From positions 1 to 36,812 of IMG/VR virus record IMGVR_UViG_3300031239_000007: 36,812 bases of DNA, one strand, 5' to 3'. This DNA is from a virus. Both the position numbers and the translations under genes were made by a program. The notes under the pieces were generated by a model. That model was not told the DNA's origin. It searched no databases and was given only the letters and a program-made list of their open reading frames with translations. Positions 15,676 through 23,635 of this stretch are shown piece by piece; the first letter of the stretch is position 1; every line of letters begins with the position of its first letter.

Positions 15676-16377
15676 TCAACTCCACGGGTCGTTCGGGTCG
15701 ACGGAACGGGTCACGTTGTAGATGTCGGGGGCCTGCTCGGCCTCGCTATCCCTGGCGTTCGCCTGGGTGACCATGTTGCCGGTCATGCCACCGTTGGGGT
15801 CCACGGCGTAGATGCGCGCCATGTCAGCGTCCTGGGTAGCGTGGTCGAGCTTCGCCTTTGTGAGCGCCCGCATGGCGGCATAGGCGATGATGTATTCGGA
15901 CCACAAGTCCATCTGAGCGTCGAGGATGTCGGTCACGCCGGGGGTGATATGGGTCAAGGCCGGGGGACTCGGCCAATACCAGAGCCGATAGACGTCACCG
16001 ACGAAGGTCGCGGACTCGGGGTCGAGGCGGATCACGCTGTCCACCCGGTGAGCTCGCCGACCGTAGCTGTAGGTGTTGCGTTCGCGGAAGTTGAAGACGC
16101 CGACGGGAATCCACCTTGTGCCCACCTGGCGGTCGAGGCCACGGCTCTTCAGGAAGTCCGAGGGGAGCGCGATGGTGTTGCCCGAGACGATGGCTGTGAA
16201 GGTCTGGCTCTTCAGGTAGGCGTCCGTGTAGACCTTCGCGTAGGCCAGATAGAGCTCGCGCAGTCCGTCGTTGACGTAGGTCTCCCACTCGGTCGTGCCC
16301 ACCAGCGGATCGTTGGGCTCCATGTCGGCGCTCTGTTGAGCTAGGAGCACGAGCGTATCGAGAGACTTGGTCGCCAT
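15676..16377 (-). CDS. Head-to-tail adaptor protein
   Basis: 233 residues. The N-terminal half carries WETYVNDGLRELYLAYAKVY followed by an ALPSDFLKSRGL segment. The middle has VYRLWYWPSPPAL, and a helical segment YIIAYAAMRALTKAK follows. This arrangement, with an N-terminal helical region, a beta insert around the P-S-D-F loop and C-terminal helices with YAAMRAL, is typical of podovirus adaptor proteins that bind below the portal and carry the nozzle. Gene order (portal, scaffold, coat, adaptor) agrees. The start follows the previous stop by three bases. Confidence 0.65.
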   Translation of the reverse strand: MATKSLDTLVLLAQQSADMEPNDPLVGTTEWETYVNDGLRELYLAYAKVYTDAYLKSQTFTAIVSGNTIALPSDFLKSRGLDRQVGTRWIPVGVFNFRERNTYSYGRRAHRVDSVIRLDPESATFVGDVYRLWYWPSPPALTHITPGVTDILDAQMDLWSEYIIAYAAMRALTKAKLDHATQDADMARIYAVDPNGGMTGNMVTQANARDSEAEQAPDIYNVTRSVDPNDPWS

Positions 16378-16380
16378 GGG

Positions 16381-16671
16381 TTAGGGGTTCTCTCCAGCGA
16401 GCTGAACGTGGACAGGAAGGGGTGCGGTGATGGGGTTCGGCATGGGCTGCGCTGGAATGGCCCCAGGACGCGGGCCGCCGCGCGCGATGACAGCCTGGTG
16501 GAGTTGCGCCGCCGCCGCCGCAATGCCCGCCTGTAACGCAACCTGCGCATCATGGGACGGCGGTGAGGCGAAGTGCTTGCCGAGCAGGGCCGCCACGTCT
16601 TTGTAGGCGGTTTCGATGAGGTCCGGGTGACCTGCTGCCCATTCGGCGATTGCGAGTAGCGCGGTGAACAT
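16381..16671 (-). CDS. Small structural-region protein, unknown
   Basis: 96 residues from the ATG at 16671 (MFTALLAIAEWAAGHPDLIE). An in-frame extension to 16710 is rejected because it runs into the tRNA gene and because AGAGAGG lies before 16671. The sequence is helical and Ala-rich with a Pro-rich C-terminal third (PAQPMPNPITAPLPVHVQ). It contains no cysteine and no clear membrane segment. It lies between coat-associated genes and the adaptor gene. No family is recognised. Confidence 0.55.
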   Translation of the reverse strand: MFTALLAIAEWAAGHPDLIETAYKDVAALLGKHFASPPSHDAQVALQAGIAAAAAQLHQAVIARGGPRPGAIPAQPMPNPITAPLPVHVQLAGENP

Positions 16672-16687
16672 TGGAGCCTCTCTTTCG

Positions 16688-16756
16688 TAGCGGGGACGTG
16701 GGTCGAACACGTTCGTGCCGGCGTATGAGACCGGATTGCCTCCGAGGCTCCCCGCT
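16688..16756 (-). tRNA. tRNA-Met(CAU)-like gene with minimal D arm
   Basis: Read on the minus strand from 16756. The acceptor AGCGGGG pairs perfectly with CCCCGCT (16689-16695). The anticodon stem CCGGT/GCCGG (16730-16734 with 16718-16722, one G-U) encloses the loop CTCATAC with anticodon CAU, U33 and A37. The variable region is CACGA. The T stem ACGTG/CACGT encloses the canonical TTCGACC. The discriminator base is A16688 and CCA is not encoded. Only 15 nt lie between the acceptor and the anticodon stem, so the D arm is reduced to GCCT-CGG-AGGC (or GCC-TCGGA-GGC), which still keeps a GG pair. A CAU tRNA could be Met or lysidine-modified Ile; the AGCGGGG acceptor is Met-like. Confidence 0.7.
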
Positions 16757-16761
16757 GAAAT

Positions 16762-16785
16762 GCCCCCCGATTACGCCCGGGGGGC
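16762..16785 (-). terminator. GC-rich hairpin after the 73-residue gene
   Basis: Perfect 8-bp stem GCCCCCCG/CGGGGGGC with an 8-nt loop, just upstream (in mRNA sense) of the tRNA. The following bases, ATTTCAG, are only weakly U-rich, so it may be an attenuator, or help process the tRNA 5' end, rather than be a strong terminator. Confidence 0.5.
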
Positions 16786-16792
16786 GAGGCGT

Positions 16793-17014
16793 TTAGGCGC
16801 TGTACTTCTCGAAAGCGGACTTGAGAGCCGCATCGATTGCCTTCGTATCAGCGTCCGTGATTCCAAGCGCTTCGGCGAGCGCAGCCCCGGGGGATTCGGA
16901 CGACTCGTCATCGTCCGGGGCGTCCCCCATGGCCTCGTCTTCGGTCGGGTCGGGCATCGGTCCCTTGGACTTGGCGATGCTCTTCCCGATCTTCTCGAAC
17001 AGGGGAGACGCCAT
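16793..17014 (-). CDS. Small acidic protein of the head module, unknown
   Basis: 73 residues (MASPLFEKIGKSIAKSKGPM). A basic amphipathic N-terminal helix is followed by a strongly acidic linker (DPTEDEAMGDAPDDDESSES) and a C-terminal helical part ending FEKYSA. The charge split resembles small scaffold-like or head-accessory proteins, though the family is not recognised. The start comes 3 nt after the previous stop, with the TAAGCCATG junction seen at several starts in this operon. A strong hairpin follows the gene. Confidence 0.55.
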   Translation of the reverse strand: MASPLFEKIGKSIAKSKGPMPDPTEDEAMGDAPDDDESSESPGAALAEALGITDADTKAIDAALKSAFEKYSA

Positions 17015-17017
17015 GGC

Positions 17018-17434
17018 TTAGACCGTGGACGACTTAAGGGTGAGGTGAACCACCATGCTTCCCGTTCCGCCGCCCTTGAACGGGTCGGCGGCGGTTCCGT
17101 CTGCCCGGACGAGTTGGAACGTGACGGTGGGCTGGGCGATGTTGAGAGCGCGAGTAACGGCAGTCAGGGTGATTCCGTCGGTCGTCGGTGCCACCGCTCC
17201 GTCACAGAAGTTGATGTCGATCTCCACGAGTGCCTGCCATCGCTGGTCCAGGTTGAGCACGTAGAGCCCCGCGCTGGTCCGGGAGATGGGGGTCGTGGTG
17301 GTTCCGACGAGGCCAAACCCCTTCTGTCGAACGGCGGTCCCGACCGCACCCGACGTGTTGGTAATGGGGACCTCCAGATAGAGGTCTTCGAGGCCGGCCT
17401 CGGCCGAGCGGGTGACTTGAGAATAGAGTCCCAT
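17018..17434 (-). CDS. Head-module protein, possible decoration or fibre protein
   Basis: 138 residues from the ATG at 17434 (MGLYSQVTRSAEAGLEDLYL). The longer frame to 17692 runs back through the coat gene and is discarded; AGAAAGG lies before 17434. It is beta-rich with Thr/Val strands (DGITLTAVTRALNIAQPTVT) and ends SMVVHLTLKSSTV, suggesting a single compact beta domain. Lying directly after the coat gene, separated from it by a strand-specific hairpin, it could be a head decoration protein. This is inferred from position only. Confidence 0.55.
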   Translation of the reverse strand: MGLYSQVTRSAEAGLEDLYLEVPITNTSGAVGTAVRQKGFGLVGTTTTPISRTSAGLYVLNLDQRWQALVEIDINFCDGAVAPTTDGITLTAVTRALNIAQPTVTFQLVRADGTAADPFKGGGTGSMVVHLTLKSSTV

Positions 17435-17466
17435 GGTGCTGTTGCCTTTCTTGATGGTCCCCACCA

Positions 17467-17498
17467 GCGCCGCCCGGGTTACAAGGCCCGAGCGACGC
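17467..17498 (-). terminator. Strand-specific hairpin after the coat gene
   Basis: A 12-bp stem with an 8-nt loop. The two imperfect positions are G-U pairs only in the leftward RNA; in the rightward RNA they would be A-C mismatches. That asymmetry shows the leftward transcript is the selected one. No U-run follows, so it may be a partial terminator or an mRNA stabiliser that raises coat expression. Confidence 0.6.
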
Positions 17499-17511
17499 CA
17501 GCGGGAAGGGG

Positions 17512-18759
17512 TTAGGCGATCTGGCTCACGCCGTTGTGCTGAGGGGCGTTGCACACCAGGAGGAACAGCGCCTTCAGGCGGGCGATCTGCGAGTCGGACG
17601 AGGGGTCGTCGATCATCGGAGCCGAGGTCGAGCAGTAGGTGTTGTTGTAGACCGGGTCCTTGGCCACGCCGTTGCCGAGCCGCATCTCCCACGAGCTCAT
17701 CTCGAGAGCGAAGATGCGATCCGCGTACATGAAGGGCGAGCCCTGCACCTTCAGGCTTCCGGTCGGGCCGTGAAGCACGACGGACTCGTAGAAGATGCCC
17801 ACGCCGCCGTCCAGGTCCTGGGCCTCCGTCTTGGCGTAGACGGTGCTTCCCTCGATCTCCTTGACCAGCTTGCCCACGAAGTCGTTGGTGCAGAGGAGCA
17901 CGTCAGGCGAGCCGCCCGCGTCTCCCACGCGCGTCACGAGGTCGAAGATGGCTTCCTTGGCGGACTTCCCTCGACCGTCGACGCGAACGCCAGCGAGAGC
18001 CTGGGGAGCCACGGAGCGGTCCACGCCGCCGACGTCGATGCCGGCAGGAGCCACCAGGGGAATCCACCCGCCGACGCCGATGCAGTTGATCGCGGTCGCG
18101 CTTCCAAGCTGGTCGCCCTGCTGGAAGATGTAGTTACCGGCCGCCCACGAGGCCAGCGAGCCGGTGACGGTGATGGTGCCCGCGTCGCGGTCGACGGCCG
18201 ACACAACCACGGGGCCACCGTTGAGGGAGGCGGAGTTGATGGCGTTCGCGGAGACGAGGACCTGGCTCACGTCCACGATGTTCGTGTCCGTGCGGCTGGC
18301 CATGGTGATGACCTGGCCGGCGATGCCGCCCGCGGCGATCTGCCCGATCTCGTTGAAACCCGATCGGATGAGCGCGTGCTCGATGGAGTTCGCAAGCGTC
18401 TGGGTGGACGACTTGATCTCGGCCATCTTCAGCGCGACGACAGCGCCCGCGCCCTTCGACAGCTCGATGTCGGTGTTGCGGATGATCGCCTGCGCGTGGT
18501 TCTCGGTCCAGTCCATCGAGAACTTCACCCGCTTGGACAGCGAGCGGTTCGCGAGGGCGTTGGCGAACGTGGCGGAGCGGCCGGGCTGCCCGCCGTACTC
18601 GACCGGCACGGTGAAGCTTTCGCCCCCGCCAGCGGTCTTCTTGAACGCCCCCAGGAGGAAGCGCTTGTTCTCGCCGTACAGCATCGACTTCATCGTCGAG
18701 GCGTAGGTCTTTTTCAGGAGTGCATCGGAGTTCGGATCGGTAATGCCGGGAAGTGCCAT
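17512..18759 (-). CDS. Major capsid (coat) protein
   Basis: 415 residues (MALPGITDPNSDALLKKTYA). It follows the scaffold gene by 16 nt, the standard order. Features fit a HK97-fold podovirus coat: an N-terminal helical arm, then TVPVEYGGQPGRSATFANAL, a long spine-like helix region (IRNTDIELSKGAGAVVALKM), an inserted beta domain near residues 190-215 (GTITVTGSLASWAAGNYIFQ), and a C-terminal part with YADRIFALEMSSWEMRLG. Assignment rests on size, position and fold pattern. Alternatives such as a major tail protein are unlikely because scaffold and portal lie directly upstream. Confidence 0.8.
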   Translation of the reverse strand: MALPGITDPNSDALLKKTYASTMKSMLYGENKRFLLGAFKKTAGGGESFTVPVEYGGQPGRSATFANALANRSLSKRVKFSMDWTENHAQAIIRNTDIELSKGAGAVVALKMAEIKSSTQTLANSIEHALIRSGFNEIGQIAAGGIAGQVITMASRTDTNIVDVSQVLVSANAINSASLNGGPVVVSAVDRDAGTITVTGSLASWAAGNYIFQQGDQLGSATAINCIGVGGWIPLVAPAGIDVGGVDRSVAPQALAGVRVDGRGKSAKEAIFDLVTRVGDAGGSPDVLLCTNDFVGKLVKEIEGSTVYAKTEAQDLDGGVGIFYESVVLHGPTGSLKVQGSPFMYADRIFALEMSSWEMRLGNGVAKDPVYNNTYCSTSAPMIDDPSSDSQIARLKALFLLVCNAPQHNGVSQIA

Positions 18760-18775
18760 GGGAGTACCTCAGTGG

Positions 18776-19657
18776 TCAGACGGCAATCCCGAGCTGCTTG
18801 GCGTGGAAGCGAATCGCCTGTTCGATAGTCATCGATGCAGGAGGCTCCTTGTGCCGAGGCTCAGAGACTGCGCGGGTCGAAGTGATGGTCGGCGACGGGT
18901 CTTCGTCTGAGGGGGAGGTCTGCGCCTGAGCGCTGCGTGGCTTCGGGGTGCGAATCTTCGCGTAGTGGGCTTCGAGTCCTTCGAACGCTGCTTCGAACTT
19001 GCTTTTGGTCGTCGCTTCGTCCCAGGTGACAGGGACGAAGGAGCCATCGGGCTGAATGCCTTCCTGCTCCCACGCCCAAACCACCGCGTTGTAGGCGGTG
19101 ACGCCGGGGTCCTCGTCGACGGACGTCGGGTCGAGAGTCGCCAGGGTGGGATACAGGTGCTCACCTTCGGCGTTGGTCGCCTCCATGAGCTTCGAAATCT
19201 CTGCGATGTGGGCCGCCGTGCGCGCGCTGGCCTCCGCCTGGGTCGCCTTGGCCTTCTCCGCCTCGGCCGCCGCCTTCTCCTCGTCCATGGCCTTGAGCCG
19301 CGCCAGTAGGCCCGCCTGAACCTCCTCGGGAGTCGGGGGAGCCTCCTTCTTGGCCACCCGGGCCGCCATGCCCTTGAAGTCCTCGCCGGCTACCTCGCGA
19401 ACCAGCGCCTCGGGGTCAGCCTCATAGGCAGCCTTCAGCTCGGCTAGAATCTGGGCGCGAGTCGGGGCCGGGGGAGCCACCGCGACAGGGGCCGCCGGCT
19501 TGGCCTTGGCCGCTGCGAGTCGTTTCGCCTGCTGTGCGCGGGCAATGTCGGAGACACCAGCGGGTCGTTCGGCTGGCGTGACAGGGGCTTCCGTGGAAGC
19601 TGCCGCCACGGGCGCGGCATCGGCCGGCTGTGTCGAAGTCTCGGGGGAGGTTGCCAT
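18776..19657 (-). CDS. Scaffolding protein
   Basis: 293 residues, highly charged and Ala-rich. The first 65 residues are low-complexity Ala/Pro. A long helical section follows, with TRAQILAELKAAYEADPEAL and a coiled coil around MDEEKAAAEAEKAKATQAEA, then a small aromatic region (YNAVVWAWEQEGIQPDGSF). A disordered linker leads to a C-terminal helix (MTIEQAIRFHAKQLGIAV) suited to coat binding. It lies between portal and coat. A strong GGGAGGG ribosome site precedes the start, and the 18-nt element lies just above it. Confidence 0.75.
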   Translation of the reverse strand: MATSPETSTQPADAAPVAAASTEAPVTPAERPAGVSDIARAQQAKRLAAAKAKPAAPVAVAPPAPTRAQILAELKAAYEADPEALVREVAGEDFKGMAARVAKKEAPPTPEEVQAGLLARLKAMDEEKAAAEAEKAKATQAEASARTAAHIAEISKLMEATNAEGEHLYPTLATLDPTSVDEDPGVTAYNAVVWAWEQEGIQPDGSFVPVTWDEATTKSKFEAAFEGLEAHYAKIRTPKPRSAQAQTSPSDEDPSPTITSTRAVSEPRHKEPPASMTIEQAIRFHAKQLGIAV

Positions 19658-19666
19658 TCCCTCCCG

Positions 19667-19684
19667 TGTTGGCGTGCCCGATTA
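19667..19684 (-). promoter_or_regulatory. Start-associated 18-nt element, copy 4
   Basis: Plus-strand TGTTGGCGTGCCCGATTA. It lies 9 nt before the scaffold start at 19657 and includes the TAA stop of the portal gene. The spacer contains a full GGGAGGG ribosome site, so in this copy the element is not needed to supply one. Confidence 0.7.
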
Positions 19685-21592
19685 ATTACCCTTGAAGGCA
19701 GTCGGGACGGGGCCGGGGATCGCGTCGGCCTGGGGAATCGTCTGTGGCTGCGCAGGAGGGCCGCCAGCGGGCGCAGGGCCTGCCGGTGGTGCGGTAGGGG
19801 CCTGAGTCTTCCTGAGCCGCTGTACGTCGTCCCTCCAGTCAATGAGCATGTCGAGCACGTCCTGAGGGGCCTTGTCGGCGATGCACCGCCAGTAACGCTG
19901 GTTGGCCAGCTCGAACGCCAGGTCCAGGTCCAGCCCCGGGTCGGGCGCGGTCGTCTCGCCATCTTCGGTGATGGCGTCGAGGATGGACTCGATGGCGTCC
20001 CGTGCCGCGAATGCCGGGTTGAGCGCGGCGTCAACGTCGGGGTTCTGGGTGATGCGCGCGTAGGCGGTCGAGTCGAGCTTGCCCATCTGGAGCAGCTCGT
20101 TCGCCTTGTCCACGAGCCCCTCGGGGGTGCGCGGAAGGGAGGAGATGGCGAACGCCAGCTCGACCGAGTAGGCGCCAGGGGGGAGCTTCACGGCGTCCCA
20201 GTCGAGCTTCTTGGCAGATCGTCGCCCGGGGGCGGATACGACCGGCTTGACCTTCTCGCAGCCCCAGACGAGCTTCTTGCCGGCGTCGACCACGTAGGTC
20301 TCGAGGTTCTCGGCGAGCGTGCGGTGTCGCTGCTGGCTGTGATCGCCATACTCCCTGATCGCCTCGCCGCTGTTCAGCCCGCTCGGCTTGGCTCCCTGTG
20401 CCGCGAACTGGTTGACTCCCATTCGGGTCAGGATGCGGGAGCGGGTCGCGTCGCGGTCCCTGTAGAGCTCGGGGGGGCTGGCCTGGAAGACCACCAGGCG
20501 GGGCTCGTGGTCGCCAGCCCACCGCGTGACCTGGGCGACCTTGTTGATGAGCGAGCCGGTGTCGACGGCCGCCTTCTCGTGGATCAGCCAGCGGTTCTGC
20601 GCGCCCCGGCGCTGGTTCTCGAGGATGATCCTGTTCTGCTGGTTGAGGATCCACTGGTCGGCGAGGCACTGCTCAACCACGCCCTGATACTGCCAGCCCG
20701 GGCCGATGTTGTAGGCCACCAGGAAGCTGAAGGGGTGCTCCTCGTCGGGGTCCATCTTCGTCTTTCCGACGTTCAGGACCTTGTTGCCGACCGAGAGCAC
20801 GTGGACGCCAGGGGTAGAGCCGTCTTGGCTGGGTCGCCATCCTTCAAGGAGAGACACGAAGGACGCCGGCACGTCGACCACCAGGCCCGGCAGGTTGCCC
20901 GAGTAGGCGCCGGGGGCGGACATGATGTCGTCGGCGAAGTCGGGGTAGTCGCGACAGAGGTCGGATCGGAGCACGAACCGCCGGTGGTAGATGGGCTCAC
21001 GTTTGCCCGGGATCAGGGAGTAGGCCCGATTCCACAGGACCTCGCTCGGGACACACCGCTCGGACTTGATGACCTTCTTGCTGCCCTCCTTGACGATGAC
21101 CCGCTTGGAGACGCCCCAGCCCCAGGTGAGCGCGTCGCGGAACACGTTGGGGAGGTCGACGTAAAACCCGCAGCTCTTCATGAGCCCGAAGAGGAAGTCG
21201 CCTTTGCGCTTGGCGCGGATCCGCTGGCCCCAGTCTCCGTCTACCGTGACGAAGTGGCACCACGGCTTGGCGCTGCCCACGGTGGCCACCAGGGTCTCGA
21301 CACCGATCGCGATCTGGTTGTCGCTGGCGATCTCGAAGCTGTTGTAATTGGCGCCGTTGCCTGGGGTGTAGGTGAACCCGCCGGCCTTCGAGGTGGTCAA
21401 GCCATAGAGATTCGGGATGCGCCGGGCGCTGGCGTACTGCTGGAAGATGAACCCGTCTGCGATCCACTCAAAGCACCGCCCCTCGGCATCCTGGACGGCC
21501 GCCAGGAGTTGGTTAGCCTGGACGTCGGAGCCCGGCTCTTCCTCGAACCACTCCTTGTCGGCCGCTGCGCCGTTGAAGCCGCCGTCGCTCAC
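19682..21592 (-). CDS. Portal protein
   Basis: 636 residues from a GTG at 21592 (GTGA overlap with the 72-residue gene). Portal-like features are the large helical core, the WRDDVQRLRK C-terminal helix, and the segment GVVEQCLADQWILNQQNRII with a following basic QRRGAQNRWL, typical of portal clip and stem regions. A Pro/Ala-rich C-terminal tail ends the protein. The gene lies below the large terminase and above the scaffold. Its length is close to P22-like and other podovirus portals. It forms the dodecameric DNA channel at one capsid vertex. Confidence 0.8.
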   Translation of the reverse strand: MSDGGFNGAAADKEWFEEEPGSDVQANQLLAAVQDAEGRCFEWIADGFIFQQYASARRIPNLYGLTTSKAGGFTYTPGNGANYNSFEIASDNQIAIGVETLVATVGSAKPWCHFVTVDGDWGQRIRAKRKGDFLFGLMKSCGFYVDLPNVFRDALTWGWGVSKRVIVKEGSKKVIKSERCVPSEVLWNRAYSLIPGKREPIYHRRFVLRSDLCRDYPDFADDIMSAPGAYSGNLPGLVVDVPASFVSLLEGWRPSQDGSTPGVHVLSVGNKVLNVGKTKMDPDEEHPFSFLVAYNIGPGWQYQGVVEQCLADQWILNQQNRIILENQRRGAQNRWLIHEKAAVDTGSLINKVAQVTRWAGDHEPRLVVFQASPPELYRDRDATRSRILTRMGVNQFAAQGAKPSGLNSGEAIREYGDHSQQRHRTLAENLETYVVDAGKKLVWGCEKVKPVVSAPGRRSAKKLDWDAVKLPPGAYSVELAFAISSLPRTPEGLVDKANELLQMGKLDSTAYARITQNPDVDAALNPAFAARDAIESILDAITEDGETTAPDPGLDLDLAFELANQRYWRCIADKAPQDVLDMLIDWRDDVQRLRKTQAPTAPPAGPAPAGGPPAQPQTIPQADAIPGPVPTAFKGN

Positions 21593-21807
21593 TGGCTCGG
21601 CTCCTTCGCGCGCCGGGACAGGAAGTCGCCAAGGGCGTCAGGCTCCTCGGCGGGGGCGTCGTCGACCATGTGGACGTGCACCTGCTCGGTGGCCGCCAAG
21701 GGGTCGCACGTGAACGCGGACACGCTTTCGGCGTTCGGCGCGAACTGGCAGGAGCGGAGCGTCAGGGAGCGCGACGCCAGGAAGGTGACGAGGTCGTCGA
21801 GGGTCAT
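21589..21807 (-). CDS. Small protein between terminase and portal
   Basis: 72 residues (MTLDDLVTFLASRSLTLRSC). It has a short N-terminal helix, a beta-like centre with two cysteines (RSCQFAPN, FTCDP) and VHVHMVDDAPAEEP, then an acidic to basic C-terminus. No membrane segment or known motif. It carries its own copy of the 18-nt element and overlaps the portal start by 4 nt, so it is translationally coupled to the portal. It could be a head-assembly accessory, but I have no family evidence. Confidence 0.55.
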   Translation of the reverse strand: MTLDDLVTFLASRSLTLRSCQFAPNAESVSAFTCDPLAATEQVHVHMVDDAPAEEPDALGDFLSRRAKEPSQ

Positions 21808-21815
21808 CCCTGCCG

Positions 21816-21833
21816 TGTTGACGTGCCCGATTA
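21816..21833 (-). promoter_or_regulatory. Start-associated 18-nt element, copy 5
   Basis: Plus-strand TGTTGACGTGCCCGATTA. It lies 8 nt before the start at 21807 and includes the TAA stop of the large terminase gene. CAGGG lies in the spacer. Confidence 0.7.
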
Positions 21834-23261
21834 CCGGTTGGCTTCGCCCACGAGGCTTTCGTAGTCGGCGGCGTACTCCAGGTCCATGGCTTCCTGAATC
21901 TCTCGCCTCAGGCGAATCTGGCGCGCCTCGTGAGGGGTTGGATCAGGGGTCGGCGGGGCCGCGTAGGACTCCACTGCCCAGAGCGCCGCACGAAGGGCAT
22001 CCGCCAGGTTCTGTTTGAGTTTCCCCTTGGCCATGACCGACTTCCCTGTCGCCCTGGCCCTCGGGTCCCACATGGCGCACTTCATGACCGTCTCGAGCTT
22101 CGAGCCACGGCGTATCCAAAGCTTCTTGGCCGCCAGCATCCGGTTGATGCGCATGACCTCGTTCTCGGGGTCCTTCGAGGGGACCGCCTTGAAGCTGATC
22201 CGCTTGTCGGCGTCCAGGATGATCTTCATGCCGTCTTTTCGAGCGGACCCATAATCGTAAAAGGCATCCAACGGGTTCCAGCGGGTGACCATGGGGGTCA
22301 CGCGGTCGCCGGTGTCATCCCATGATCCGCCCTCACCCTTGGCGGTTTCGTCCTCGTCGGCAACCCAGGCACACCCGTCGCCGTTGCCGTGTCCAACCAC
22401 GATGAGCGCCTCCGCGTCGAGCGTGCCGCCGGGGTCGAGTCCGATGCTGTACCACTTGCACTTGGGGGCCTCGCCGTCGAACCCGTTGGCGTCTGGCCAG
22501 TACCTGAACACGCGGAGCGAGTTGTCCAAGGTTGGCCACATGCCCTTCCAGTGTCGCTGGAATTCGGGGCTGTCCTCTCCGCCGAGGTCGATGAGCGCCT
22601 TGGCCCGTTGTTCCTCACGGGATGCCGGCGGAAGGTACGGATTGCGGTTCATGTGTCCGCGGTGCTGGCTCCAGGCTGCTGACTTGGTGCCTTCGGTGAT
22701 GTCCCACCAGCCACCGATCCCGCTCAAATATCCCGGGATGCCCATGGCCAGGATGCGGCCGGCGTAGCGCATGAGTCCCGGTCGAACCATCTTGATGATG
22801 CCCTCGAGGTCGGGCGCGTCTTGGGCTTCGTCGATGACCAAAAGCGCGGGTTTTAAGCCTTGTAATTTTTTGATTTCGTTGGCGCGCCCCGAGAACACGT
22901 AACCCTTCGAGCCGTTGTCGAGGTGCAACTCACCTTCGACAACTCGCCCCGGCAGCCCGTTCTCGTCGATGAGCCGTTGCCAGTCCTCCAGGATGATCTT
23001 GTTCGCGTGCTCGATGTCGAAGTCGAGGAACACGACGTTCACGCCAGGTTGCTGAATGGCGACGTCGGCGGTCAGGACCGCGGCGAGGATGGACTTGCCG
23101 AGTTGCCGTGTCCCGAGGAACGTGCGGTCGGGGGTGACATCGTCGAACACCGCTTGCTGGTCGGGATAGAGCAATGCCCGCGCGTTCCACGACTTCGCGG
23201 ATCGGCGGGCTGCCTCGCGTTTCAGGCTGGCGAGTAACTTGCGGGCCGCCGCCTGGCTCAC
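21831..23261 (-). CDS. terL: Terminase large subunit
   Basis: 476 residues from a GTG at 23261. The ATPase part has Walker A GTRQLGKS (residues 50-57) and Walker B LLVIDEAQ (140-147, acidic pair D144-E145). The nuclease part begins with SIGLDPGGT (Asp276) and continues with FYDYGSARKDG. Domain order and size match phage large terminases, which drive DNA into the prohead with ATP and cut the concatemer. A GTGA overlap couples it to the upstream small-subunit candidate. The packaging type (headful or cohesive) cannot be read from the sequence. Confidence 0.9.
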   Translation of the reverse strand: MSQAAARKLLASLKREAARRSAKSWNARALLYPDQQAVFDDVTPDRTFLGTRQLGKSILAAVLTADVAIQQPGVNVVFLDFDIEHANKIILEDWQRLIDENGLPGRVVEGELHLDNGSKGYVFSGRANEIKKLQGLKPALLVIDEAQDAPDLEGIIKMVRPGLMRYAGRILAMGIPGYLSGIGGWWDITEGTKSAAWSQHRGHMNRNPYLPPASREEQRAKALIDLGGEDSPEFQRHWKGMWPTLDNSLRVFRYWPDANGFDGEAPKCKWYSIGLDPGGTLDAEALIVVGHGNGDGCAWVADEDETAKGEGGSWDDTGDRVTPMVTRWNPLDAFYDYGSARKDGMKIILDADKRISFKAVPSKDPENEVMRINRMLAAKKLWIRRGSKLETVMKCAMWDPRARATGKSVMAKGKLKQNLADALRAALWAVESYAAPPTPDPTPHEARQIRLRREIQEAMDLEYAADYESLVGEANR

Positions 23262-23635
23262 TTCGCCTTGTCCAGATACTCCATGAGGCGGACCATGTCC
23301 TCGGGGCTCAGTTTCGACGGGTCGAACGGGGGAGCCGTCACCGCCAGCGTGCGATACACCCCCGCGACCTTGGCCAGCGTGTCGACCTCCAATGGCCCCA
23401 GGCCACCGCTGAGGGCCTGTTCTTCGAGACGCTGGGTCGTCACCCCCAGCGCCAACTTGATGCGCCGCTCGCTCGCTTCCAGGGACGGGTCGACGTCGGC
23501 GGCTGCCATGATCTTCCCTGCGCCGGGACGGGCGCTGTACTTGAACCCGTTCGCGCTGCGTTTGCGTGCGCCGCCCGAGCGCAGCGGCTTTGCCGGGGCG
23601 ATGACGGTACCGGGGGCCTGGGTCTTCTCCACCAT
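23258..23635 (-). CDS. terS: Terminase small subunit (probable)
   Basis: 125 residues (MVEKTQAPGTVIAPAKPLRS). The N-terminal third is basic and Ser/Gly-rich, with KRSANGFKYSARPGAGKI. The remainder is helical (ASERRIKLALGVTTQRLEEQ and DTLAKVAGVYRTLAV), which fits the oligomerisation core of small terminases, and the C-terminus is a short helix (DMVRLMEYLDKAK) suited to TerL binding. It lies immediately upstream of terL and overlaps it by 4 nt. A classic DNA-binding HTH is not obvious, so the call rests mainly on position, size and helicity. Confidence 0.65.
   Translation of the reverse strand: MVEKTQAPGTVIAPAKPLRSGGARKRSANGFKYSARPGAGKIMAAADVDPSLEASERRIKLALGVTTQRLEEQALSGGLGPLEVDTLAKVAGVYRTLAVTAPPFDPSKLSPEDMVRLMEYLDKAK

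Noticed and set aside
3792-21833. The five 18-nt elements as a dispersed CRISPR or iteron array
   Set aside because: They are thousands of bases apart, unidirectional and tied to start codons, with no regular spacers.
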